Below, one piece after another: positions 1 through 5,626 of a stretch of DNA of 5,892 bases. How positions within the stretch are numbered: the first letter of the stretch is position 1; each line of letters starts with the position of its first letter. Position numbers and translations under genes: made by a program. Under the pieces are notes generated by a model, which was given only the letters and a program-made list of their open reading frames with translations, ran no database searches and had not been told where the DNA came from. Location of the stretch: positions 1-5,892 of the forward strand of contig JAOZSF010000133.1 of NCBI GenBank assembly GCA_029939815.1, read 5' to 3'. The stretch comes from a bacterium (GTDB lineage Bacteria > Auribacterota > UBA3054 > B51-G9).

Positions 1-250
1 TTTGATACTGAACAGAAAAATCGTTTTCATAATTTCCCTTGATATTAAGACTTTTATGGTCCATAGGAATCCAGTCATTAGTGTAAACGCCTTTAGCTAC
101 AAGAAGTGTATCTCCTGATTCCGCAGCCCAAACAGCGAGATAAATTTTATCGTAGATTGCAGAAGTTCTTGTATTTTTAACGGCAGCATTTATTGAAATA
201 GCAAATAAAATTGATAAAAATAATAGAAAAAAATGAATGTAATTTTTCAT
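1..250 (-). CDS. Secreted protein, probable right-handed beta-helix type (5' part only)
   Basis: The first 83 codons of a gene that runs off the left edge of the window. The product starts MKNYIHFFLLFLSILFAISINAA, a classic Sec signal peptide: a short basic start, a hydrophobic core at about residues 5-19, and likely cleavage near residues 22-23. The mature part has the pattern often seen at the start of right-handed parallel beta-helix proteins: a helix-like stretch with AVWAAESGDTLLVAKGVYT (about 42-60), a GDT-x-L-V-A-x-G-x-Y motif, then a strand ending in IKGNYENDFS (about 71-80), like the I-x-G-G-Y-x-x-x-F element of pectate-lyase-fold or DUF1565-like proteins. Such proteins are exported, adhere, or act on polysaccharides. 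No catalytic residue can be judged because the rest is missing. The start is firm: it follows AGGAGG with 5-base spacing and precedes the signal peptide. The family call is my inference; secretion is well supported. Confidence 0.72.
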   Translation of the reverse strand, partial: MKNYIHFFLLFLSILFAISINAAVKNTRTSAIYDKIYLAVWAAESGDTLLVAKGVYTNDWIPMDHKSLNIKGNYENDFSVQYQ

Positions 251-253
251 AAT

Positions 254-261
254 CCCCTCCT
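254..261 (-). promoter_or_regulatory. Strong Shine-Dalgarno site for the secreted protein gene
   Basis: Reading the minus strand, AGGAGGGG lies just before the start codon at 250, with five bases between AGGAGG and ATG. It is one of only two near-perfect ribosome-binding sites in the window and fixes the start of this gene. Confidence 0.85.
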
Positions 262-328
262 AAAAATTAATTGAGTTTTCAATAAATTGTGTATGTAAAA
301 TTTTGACACCGTAACTTAATAATTGTTT

Positions 329-357
329 ATTATACCATAATAGTTGTAACACGTCAA
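329..357 (-). promoter_or_regulatory. Near-consensus sigma70-type promoter for the minus-strand secreted protein
   Basis: On the minus strand, TTGACG (357-352) is followed after exactly 17 bases by TATAAT (334-329). TGG directly before the -10 box makes it an extended -10 as well. Transcription should start near 322, giving a 5' leader of about 70 bases before the start codon at 250. The match is five of six at -35 and six of six at -10 with ideal spacing, so this should be a strong housekeeping promoter. No operator-like inverted repeat stands out apart from the short ATTAT/ATAAT symmetry overlapping the -10 region. Confidence 0.8.
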
Positions 358-384
358 TATAAGTTCCTTCCAAAAAATTTACTT

Positions 385-413
385 TTGACTCTTTAAGCCT
401 TTTTTGATACACT
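385..413 (+). promoter_or_regulatory. Possible promoter for the methyltransferase gene
   Basis: TTGACT (385-390) is followed after 17 bases by TACACT (408-413). The -10 matches four of six positions. Transcription would start near 420, leaving a leader of about 47 bases to the ATG at 467. A TTGACA at 303-308 has only a poor -10 partner (TTTATT at 17 bases), and TTGATA at 404-409 pairs with TAAAAT only at 15 bases. This is the best of several weak candidates in AT-rich DNA. Confidence 0.3.
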
Positions 414-466
414 TAATTATTAAATAAAATATTACATGATTAATCCTTAACAAATAAATAAATAAA

Positions 467-1354
467 ATGAATGCTTTGTTAAAAAAATTATTCGAAATTT
501 ATCCGGTTATTTCTTTAGATGGTGCTTGGGGAACAGAATTGGCAAATCGTGGTCTGCCGGCAGGAGAAACACCGGAAAAATGGAATCTTGATTTTCCTGA
601 AAAAGTTGCGGAAATACCAAAAGCGTATGCTGATGCCGGCGCAAAAATAGTTATCACAAATACTTTTGGAGGTAATAGATTTAAACTCGAAAAATCAGGT
701 CTCGTTGATTTTCTTGTTGAAATCAACAAAAAAGGCGCGGAAATTTCTAAAAATGCCGTGAATAACGATGTTTATGTTTTCGCTTCTGTAGGACCAACAG
801 GTGAATTTCTTCAACCACTCGGGCTCACTTCAAAAGAAGAAATGGAAGAAGTTTTTGCCGAGCAAATTTCTGCATTGAAAAACGGCGGTGCAGACGGTAT
901 TATTATTGAAACTATGACGGATATTGATGAAGCATCATGTGCACTGTGTGCTGCAAAAAAAGTTGCTCCGGAACTCCCTGTAGCGGTTTCAATAACTTAT
1001 GATAAAGGCGTTAACGGTTATGCTACAATGATGGGCGTTACTCCCGAACAGGCAGCGAAACATTTTGACGCGGCCGGGGCTGATATTATCGGTACAAATT
1101 GCGGTAATGGAATTGAGAACATGATTGAAGTGGTAAAAGAATTGCGAAAATTTACCGATAAGCCTATATGGGCACGGCCAAACGCGGGTGTTCCACAACT
1201 TGTTAACGGTGAAACCGTTTTTCCGGCTACTCCGGAAGAAATGGCAGAGAAAGTATCGGAACTTATTGAAGCCGGAGCAAAAATGATAGGCGGCTGTTGT
1301 GGAACGACGCCTTCACATATTAAAGAAATATCAAAAATTTGTAATAAAAATTAA
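467..1354 (+). CDS. Homocysteine S-methyltransferase family protein (stand-alone catalytic domain)
   Basis: A 295-residue protein covering one complete S-methyltransferase (Pfam S-methyl_trans) TIM-barrel, as in the N-terminal module of cobalamin-dependent MetH, MmuM and BHMT. Visible motifs: DGAWGTEL (18-25), NTFGGNR (65-71), SVGPTG (107-112), ETMTD with Glu148, GTNCG with Cys212, and GGCCGTTP with Cys277-Cys278. The three cysteines are the family's zinc ligands that activate the homocysteine thiol, so the enzyme looks intact. The family moves a methyl group to homocysteine to give methionine in the cytoplasm. The methyl donor cannot be read from sequence: there is no folate-binding, cobalamin-binding or reactivation domain, so it either uses a small donor (S-methylmethionine, betaine-like) or works with a separate corrinoid protein, and none is present in the window. 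There is no Shine-Dalgarno site; the ATG follows AAAT repeats, and an in-frame stop at 455-457 rules out a longer start. The gene seems monocistronic, with no clear terminator after it. Confidence 0.9.
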   Translation: MNALLKKLFEIYPVISLDGAWGTELANRGLPAGETPEKWNLDFPEKVAEIPKAYADAGAKIVITNTFGGNRFKLEKSGLVDFLVEINKKGAEISKNAVNNDVYVFASVGPTGEFLQPLGLTSKEEMEEVFAEQISALKNGGADGIIIETMTDIDEASCALCAAKKVAPELPVAVSITYDKGVNGYATMMGVTPEQAAKHFDAAGADIIGTNCGNGIENMIEVVKELRKFTDKPIWARPNAGVPQLVNGETVFPATPEEMAEKVSELIEAGAKMIGGCCGTTPSHIKEISKICNKN

Positions 1355-1356
1355 CT

Positions 1357-1385
1357 TTGTTTTAAATTACAAAATATGGTATAAT
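1357..1385 (+). promoter_or_regulatory. Extended -10 promoter for the unknown secreted protein gene
   Basis: TATAAT at 1380-1385 is preceded by TGG (1377-1379), a perfect extended -10 element, with a weak -35 TTGTTT (1357-1362) at 17 bases. Transcription should start near 1392, about 37 bases before the ATG. The -35 begins only three bases after the stop codon of the methyltransferase gene. The 11 bases TATGGTATAAT are identical to those in the minus-strand promoter at 329-339. Confidence 0.7.
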
Positions 1386-1420
1386 GTGTAAGAAATAACA
1401 CTAAATACATTTAAAAAAAT

Positions 1421-1424
1421 AGGA
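1421..1424 (+). promoter_or_regulatory. Weak Shine-Dalgarno site bearing on the start choice
   Basis: AGGA lies four bases before the ATG at 1429 and seven bases before a second ATG at 1432. The longer spacing is more usual, so translation may really begin at the second methionine. The difference is one residue of the signal peptide. Confidence 0.5.
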
Positions 1425-1428
1425 TAAA

Positions 1429-2712
1429 ATGATGAAAAAAATTATTATTACTTTATTTCTGCTTCTTGCAGGATTAACTTTTGCTGCTTCTTTAAATAAC
1501 GGAAACATTACTATTGAAGTTAACGGTGATGGTGACGTGGGTCTTGTTGAATATGGTCCTGTTCCCGGGACAAATAATGTAAGTCTTGTTGGTGTTAACT
1601 TATATTACGATGGAAATTTACATGATATGGATTACATTCTTGGTGTAGAAAAACTTTATAACAATTTTGCTCAAAGAAAAATGTTTACAGGTTATGGCAG
1701 AGATATTTCCTCTAATTTTTATACTTATACAGTTTCATATATCGAAGGTTCAAACAGTAATCTTGATCAAACACTCGTCTATACAATGCGAAAAAATACT
1801 CAACTTAAAATGAGTTATACCGTTGATTCAAGAGTAATGCAAACTGAAACAAATGATCATGGAAGTTTTAATATTGCAAATCAAACCTTAATGTTTGAAG
1901 AAAATTCTGTTTTTCTCGGATTTGCAGCAAGATTAAATGACGCAAAAACTACTTCTCATATTTATTCAGGATTTAATGATGTGCTTAATTGGCTTCAAAC
2001 CGCTTCAAACATTTCTGTAGAAACACAAAATCTTGTTAATGCTGCCGGAGCAGTCGCGTGGCCTTTATCATCTTTTGGCGGAACTCCTCAAACTGTCAGA
2101 ACAAAATTAATGGTTGCCTCGAGTGATCCTGAAATACAAGCAATGAGTTCTTTTTCGGCTAATACACCGATTCATGTTGCAACTGACACAAAAAATGAAA
2201 TTAGAGCAGCAAAATTTACTCAAAAATTTAATAAGACCGGCAAAGATAAAATAAAAATTAAAGGCAGATTTAATATTACTGAATACGGTACCGCACTGGA
2301 TAATCTCGGAAGTCTGGATGTTTCATTTATGGTTGGTGATTATGTGGCATTTATTCCCGATGATGGAAGTCAAAACAATGGTAAAGTAAAAGAAAAAAAA
2401 TTAATTCTTAAAATGAATGACGGAAATGGAAAAAGAAAATTAATTATTAAAAGAAAAAAAATTAAAGGTAATAAATATCTCGATTATACTTTTATCTCAT
2501 CAAAAACCGATGTTAGCGGTGCTACAACCTTAACTGCAAATTCTCCAAACGGAAAAAATCTTGATATTATGCTTCCGGTTACTCTTGTTTTGACCGGCAA
2601 TAATTCACAGGATTTAGAAAAAGGCGGGCAGGTATGGATAATTCCTAGTAACGTATCTCTCACTTATAAAAAGAAGAACGAGAAAAAAGCCCGTGGCAAA
2701 CTAAAAAAATAA
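1429..2712 (+). CDS. Secreted protein of unknown function with lysine-rich C-terminal half
   Basis: I do not recognise this 427-residue protein. It begins with a clear Sec signal peptide (MMKKIIITLFLLLAGLTFA, likely cut after Ala19); there is no lipobox cysteine, so it should be soluble in the periplasm, secreted, or bound to the outer surface. Residues 20-260 look like a beta-rich domain with many Asn, Thr, Ser and aromatic residues (for example NLYYDG, TGYGRD, SNFYTYTVSYIEG) and no cysteine. From about 262 the character changes to short lysine-rich strands: KFNKTGKDKIKIKGRFNI (267-283), KKLILK (323-328), KRKLIIKRKKIKGNK (335-349), ending KKKNEKKARGKLKK. KLILK and KLIIK lie 13 residues apart and look like a repeated strand. 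No transmembrane anchor, catalytic motif or sorting signal is evident. Its own promoter, weak AGGA site and strong terminator make it a single-gene unit. A structural, adhesive or polyanion-binding role is possible, but no function is supported. Confidence 0.88.
   Translation: MMKKIIITLFLLLAGLTFAASLNNGNITIEVNGDGDVGLVEYGPVPGTNNVSLVGVNLYYDGNLHDMDYILGVEKLYNNFAQRKMFTGYGRDISSNFYTYTVSYIEGSNSNLDQTLVYTMRKNTQLKMSYTVDSRVMQTETNDHGSFNIANQTLMFEENSVFLGFAARLNDAKTTSHIYSGFNDVLNWLQTASNISVETQNLVNAAGAVAWPLSSFGGTPQTVRTKLMVASSDPEIQAMSSFSANTPIHVATDTKNEIRAAKFTQKFNKTGKDKIKIKGRFNITEYGTALDNLGSLDVSFMVGDYVAFIPDDGSQNNGKVKEKKLILKMNDGNGKRKLIIKRKKIKGNKYLDYTFISSKTDVSGATTLTANSPNGKNLDIMLPVTLVLTGNNSQDLEKGGQVWIIPSNVSLTYKKKNEKKARGKLKK
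2398..2452 (+). repeat. In-frame near-repeat inside the lysine-rich region
   Basis: AAATTAATTCTTAAAA (2398-2413) recurs as AAATTAATTATTAAAA (2437-2452), 15 of 16 bases identical and 39 bases (13 codons) apart. It encodes KLILK and KLIIK. It may be a duplicated beta strand or chance similarity in Lys/Ile/Leu-rich coding DNA. Confidence 0.45.
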
Positions 2713-2731
2713 TTTTATTATTTTTATATTT

Positions 2732-2764
2732 AAAAGCTCTTCTTTTTTTAGAAGAGCTTTTTTT
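2732..2764 (+). terminator. Strong intrinsic terminator after the unknown secreted protein gene
   Basis: A perfect 12-bp stem pairs 2732-2743 (AAAAGCTCTTCT) with 2750-2761 (AGAAGAGCTTTT) around a six-T loop (2744-2749), and runs into seven T residues at 2758-2764. It lies 20 bases after the stop codon at 2710-2712. The A-rich 5' side could also end transcription from the other strand, but no gene converges there. It separates the secreted-protein gene from the potassium operon. Confidence 0.92.
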
Positions 2765-2765
2765 G

Positions 2766-2771
2766 TATAAT
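2766..2771 (+). promoter_or_regulatory. Possible -10 box for the potassium uptake operon
   Basis: TATAAT lies immediately after the T tract of the terminator. Transcription would start near 2778, about 17 bases before the ATG at 2795, so the leader would be very short. The -35 position at 17-base spacing (2743-2748) is six Ts inside the terminator loop, a poor match. The operon must have a promoter here or depend on read-through, and this is the only good -10 in the gap. Confidence 0.4.
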
Positions 2772-2794
2772 ATGTAAAATTTATCTTAAAAATA

Positions 2795-4867
2795 ATGAAT
2801 TCTCATTTATTAAATATTGAACAACGACGTTCTTCTTTGCTAAGAATTGTACAATTATTGACTGCAATACCTGTAAATCTTTTTTTACTTGTTACAATCA
2901 ATAATTATACTGATTCATTTGGCATACGTGGAAGCATTTCTTTTTTGGGTATTTCAGCCATTATTTGTTTTTCGCTTTTAGCCATTTTTTCCGTTTTTCT
3001 TTTGTTTTTTAGAAAAAAAACAGGTTTTTTAATCGGTTTTTTTGCTTTTTTGGGTATTTCATGCTTTTTCGCTTATAATTTTAACAGTAATTGGATAATT
3101 AGTTTTATCGGCATTCTGTTTAATTTAAGCACCGGACTTTTATTACTAAAAAATAATAAAAATTTTGATAAAAAATCCGCTCAATTATATGATAATTATC
3201 ATTTTCAGCCGGGCGTTTGGGGCGGGATTATTTTATGGCTGAACTGCGTTATTATCGGCCTGGCAATTCTTGAAGCCGGATATCATATAATAAATGCTCC
3301 AATAGGTGTTATCTCTATTACTACATTATTTTTAAGTGTTTTATTTATCTCGTGCAAGAAGGAATGGAAAATTAATAGACCATCATTTCAAAAAGGACCA
3401 CATATTGAGTGGCTATTACTTCCTTTAATTATTTTAACATATTATTTAACTAATAATTTACTTTTTGTCATTGCTTTTATTGCTTTAAGACAATTAATAG
3501 TAACAATCCGCTATTTTTCAAAAACAAAATTTGCAGGTAAATTAAGTAAATATTTATTTCGCCGACCGGCACAATTATTAGGTTTAAGTTTCTTTATTGT
3601 TATCGGTATTGGTACTATTATTCTTTCTTTTCCTTATGCTTCCGCTACAGGATTTCCAATTAAAATTATTGATGCTTTTTTTACTGCTACAAGTGCTACC
3701 TGTGTTACCGGTTTAATTGTATTAGACACGCCTCACGCTTTTACTATTTTTGGGCAGTCGGTTATTTTGATTTTATTACAAATAGGCGGACTTGGTATTA
3801 TGACAATATCAACCTTTGCCGCGATTATTATTGGAAGAAATGTAGGATTGGGACAAGAATATTCACTTACAAGAATGACTGGAGAAGCAAGTGTTAACAA
3901 AGTTTACCGACTAATAAAATTTATTTGTCTTTTTACTTTTGTAATAGAAATTATAGGTGCCGGCTCTTTATTTTATCAGTTTTCATCACTTGATATGCCT
4001 CTAAAAACTAATATTTGGAAAAGTGTTTTTCATTCCGTCAGCGCGTTTTGTAACGCGGGCTTTTCGCTTCAAACCGACAGTTTAGTTCCTTTCCAGCATA
4101 ATCCAGGAATTTTATTTACTATATCTACTCTTATAATTATTGGCGGTTTAGGTTTTGGTGTACTTTACTGGTTTTATGAAATCATAACTTTTAAACATAG
4201 AAAAATTAGTTTTCATGTTAAAATTGTTTTATATTCCTCTGTTATTTTATTGATCGGGATGGTCTGCTTTGTTTTTATATTTGAAAATTCAGGTGCTCTT
4301 AATAATTATTCTCTCATAGATAAAATATCTAACGCGTGGTTTTATGCCGTTACTCCACGTACCGCAGGATTTAATACTATTACTGTTAATGCCGTTTCGC
4401 CTGTTACAAGATTTATTACAACCGTTCTTATGTTTATTGGTGTTGCTCCCGGATCAACCGGCGGCGGAGTTAAAATTACAACTGTTTTTGTTCTTTTATT
4501 AACCGTTCGAGCATTAATGCGCGGAGATAAAGAAGCACAGGGATTTAATTTTTCTATTTCCAACAGAACTATTTATCGAGCGGCCGCTGTTTTTTTTCTT
4601 GGAATTATTACCTGTGTATTAGGATATGCTCTTTTACTTGCTACTCAATCCTTTTCCGCTGAATCTATCGCTTTTGAAACAATTTCAGCTTTCGGTACTG
4701 TTGGATTGAGTATGGGAGATACCGCGAATTTAAACGTTTTTGGTAAAATTATTATTATTATTTTAATGTTTATTGGCCGAGTTGGTCCTTTAACTTTAGT
4801 ATTATCAATGCGACCTTCAAAGAGGCAGGAAATATTTTATCCACAGGCAAATGTAATGATAGGATAA
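2795..4867 (+). CDS. ktrB: TrkH/KtrB-family potassium uptake channel subunit with extended N-terminal membrane region
   Basis: A 690-residue inner-membrane protein that carries K+ (or Na+-coupled K+) into the cell. The C-terminal part, from about 260 on, is a full TrkH/KtrB core of four pore repeats. The four filter loops are visible: TCVTG (Gly306), FCNAG (Gly422), PRTAGFN (Gly525) and FGTVG (Gly637). The GSTGGGVK segment (553-560) matches the intramembrane gating loop of the third repeat, and Arg662 in FIGRVGPLT is the conserved arginine of the last helix. The end (YPQANVMIG) is also family-like. KtrB proteins are usually around 450 residues; here about 255 extra residues precede the core, with some seven or eight hydrophobic segments (near 19-34, 47-72, 76-95, 100-118, 141-165, 168-187, 204-218, 221-238). 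The start has no Shine-Dalgarno site, but the reading frame offers no other methionine until deep in the core. The RCK gene follows after 55 bases. No frameshift or missing filter residue is seen. Confidence 0.95.
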   Translation: MNSHLLNIEQRRSSLLRIVQLLTAIPVNLFLLVTINNYTDSFGIRGSISFLGISAIICFSLLAIFSVFLLFFRKKTGFLIGFFAFLGISCFFAYNFNSNWIISFIGILFNLSTGLLLLKNNKNFDKKSAQLYDNYHFQPGVWGGIILWLNCVIIGLAILEAGYHIINAPIGVISITTLFLSVLFISCKKEWKINRPSFQKGPHIEWLLLPLIILTYYLTNNLLFVIAFIALRQLIVTIRYFSKTKFAGKLSKYLFRRPAQLLGLSFFIVIGIGTIILSFPYASATGFPIKIIDAFFTATSATCVTGLIVLDTPHAFTIFGQSVILILLQIGGLGIMTISTFAAIIIGRNVGLGQEYSLTRMTGEASVNKVYRLIKFICLFTFVIEIIGAGSLFYQFSSLDMPLKTNIWKSVFHSVSAFCNAGFSLQTDSLVPFQHNPGILFTISTLIIIGGLGFGVLYWFYEIITFKHRKISFHVKIVLYSSVILLIGMVCFVFIFENSGALNNYSLIDKISNAWFYAVTPRTAGFNTITVNAVSPVTRFITTVLMFIGVAPGSTGGGVKITTVFVLLLTVRALMRGDKEAQGFNFSISNRTIYRAAAVFFLGIITCVLGYALLLATQSFSAESIAFETISAFGTVGLSMGDTANLNVFGKIIIIILMFIGRVGPLTLVLSMRPSKRQEIFYPQANVMIG

Positions 4868-4871
4868 TTTC

Positions 4872-4912
4872 TATTTATTAATTATCATTCATCATTTAAT
4901 ATTTATTAATTA
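4872..4912 (+). repeat. 13-bp direct repeat between the channel and RCK genes
   Basis: TATTTATTAATTA occurs at 4872-4884 and again at 4900-4912, 28 bases apart; the second copy runs into the AAGGAG site. It makes up most of the 55-base gap between the two potassium genes. There is no terminator or convincing promoter in this gap. In such AT-only DNA the repeat could be chance. Confidence 0.5.
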
Positions 4913-4917
4913 AGGAG
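4912..4917 (+). promoter_or_regulatory. Strong Shine-Dalgarno site for the RCK gene
   Basis: AAGGAG ends five bases before the ATG at 4923 and fixes the start. It contrasts with the channel gene upstream, which has no such site. This may let the regulatory subunit be made in greater amount; KtrAB and TrkAH complexes need more RCK protein than channel. Confidence 0.85.
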
Positions 4918-4922
4918 ATATT

Positions 4923-5624
4923 ATGAGTAAGCAATTCGCTGTTATTGGACTTGGCCGTTTCGGTTTTGAAGTGGCTTTATGGCTTTCACAACATCATTTT
5001 CAAACACTCGCTATTGATGTAAACCGAAATCTTGTTCAGGAAATAAGTAAAGATGTTGATAACGCAATGTGTTTTGACAGTACAAATGAATCAGCTTTAC
5101 GTGACGCAAGAATTGATGAAATTGATACTGTGATTTGTGCTATTGGTGACCATCATGTTCAAAATAATATTCTTACTACCGCTTTATTAAAGCAATTCGG
5201 AGTTCCGAGAATTGTAGCCCGTGCTTCTACAGATTTACACGCCAGAATTCTTAAAATTGTTGGTGCAAACGAAGTTGTAAATCCGGAAAAAGAAATGGGG
5301 ATGAGAACAGCACAAAAAGTCGCTACACCGGGACTTACAGAACTTATTCCTTTGTCTGATAACGCGGCCATCGCGGAATTAAAGGTTCCTGAAAGTTTTA
5401 TTGGTAAAAATATTTATGATTTAAGAATTCGTTCACGATACGGTATAAATGTTATAGGAATTCGCAGATTAAAAGAAAATCTTGCAGATGAAATTGATAA
5501 AGATGATAAAGAATCAAGAAATTTTATTTTATCCTTTTCTCCTGAAGACATTTTTGAAAAAGATGATGTTTTTGTTGTTGCCGGAAAAGAAACTGATGTA
5601 AAAAAATTCGCATCAATCAAATAG
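4923..5624 (+). CDS. ktrA: KtrA/TrkA-family RCK regulatory subunit of potassium uptake
   Basis: A 233-residue soluble protein that forms the cytoplasmic gating ring under the channel. Residues 1 to about 120 are an RCK_N Rossmann domain: IGLGRFG gives the GxGxxG motif (Gly9, Gly11, Gly14), and Asp32 at the end of the second strand is the usual ribose-binding acid (nucleotide: ATP/ADP or NAD(H)). VVNPEKEMGMR (118-128) matches the conserved end of the domain. From about 138 to 230 follows an RCK_C (TrkA_C) domain, with LKVPESFIGKNIYDL and a final DDVFVVAGKETDVKKF. In some KtrA proteins this domain binds cyclic di-AMP; that cannot be judged here. The length fits single-unit KtrA/TrkA proteins (about 220 residues), not the double-unit TrkA of E. 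coli (about 458), so the pair is of Ktr type. An acidic/basic insert, KENLADEIDKDDKESRN (184-200), lies within RCK_C and looks like a surface loop. The next gene begins two bases after the stop. Confidence 0.96.
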   Translation: MSKQFAVIGLGRFGFEVALWLSQHHFQTLAIDVNRNLVQEISKDVDNAMCFDSTNESALRDARIDEIDTVICAIGDHHVQNNILTTALLKQFGVPRIVARASTDLHARILKIVGANEVVNPEKEMGMRTAQKVATPGLTELIPLSDNAAIAELKVPESFIGKNIYDLRIRSRYGINVIGIRRLKENLADEIDKDDKESRNFILSFSPEDIFEKDDVFVVAGKETDVKKFASIK

Positions 5625-5626
5625 TT

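Noticed and set aside
303..331. A perfect TTGACA at 303-308 as the -35 of the methyltransferase promoter
   Set aside because: At 17 bases it meets only TTTATT, and the better TATTAT box is 19 bases away. It also lies inside the predicted leader and core of the strong opposite promoter. The pair at 385-413 fits slightly better.
326..345. Short inverted repeat ATTAT-ACC-ATAAT as an operator
   Set aside because: It is only five bases per arm, all A/T, and arises largely because the minus-strand -10 box TATAAT is part of it.
370..466. Cobalamin or SAM riboswitch upstream of the methyltransferase
   Set aside because: The region between the likely transcription start and the ATG is short and A/T-only, without the conserved stems or boxes of these riboswitches.
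2713..2794. Cyclic di-AMP (ydaO-type) or K+-responsive riboswitch before the channel gene
   Set aside because: The gap of 82 bases is filled by an ordinary terminator and a short leader, too small for that riboswitch, and no conserved core is visible.
4342..4563. Minus-strand open frame opposite the channel gene, and similar frames at 499-729, 989-1198, 5159-5371 and 5414-5632
   Set aside because: Each lies wholly or almost wholly opposite a well-identified gene, has no ribosome-binding site or recognisable domain, and is explained by codon use on the other strand.
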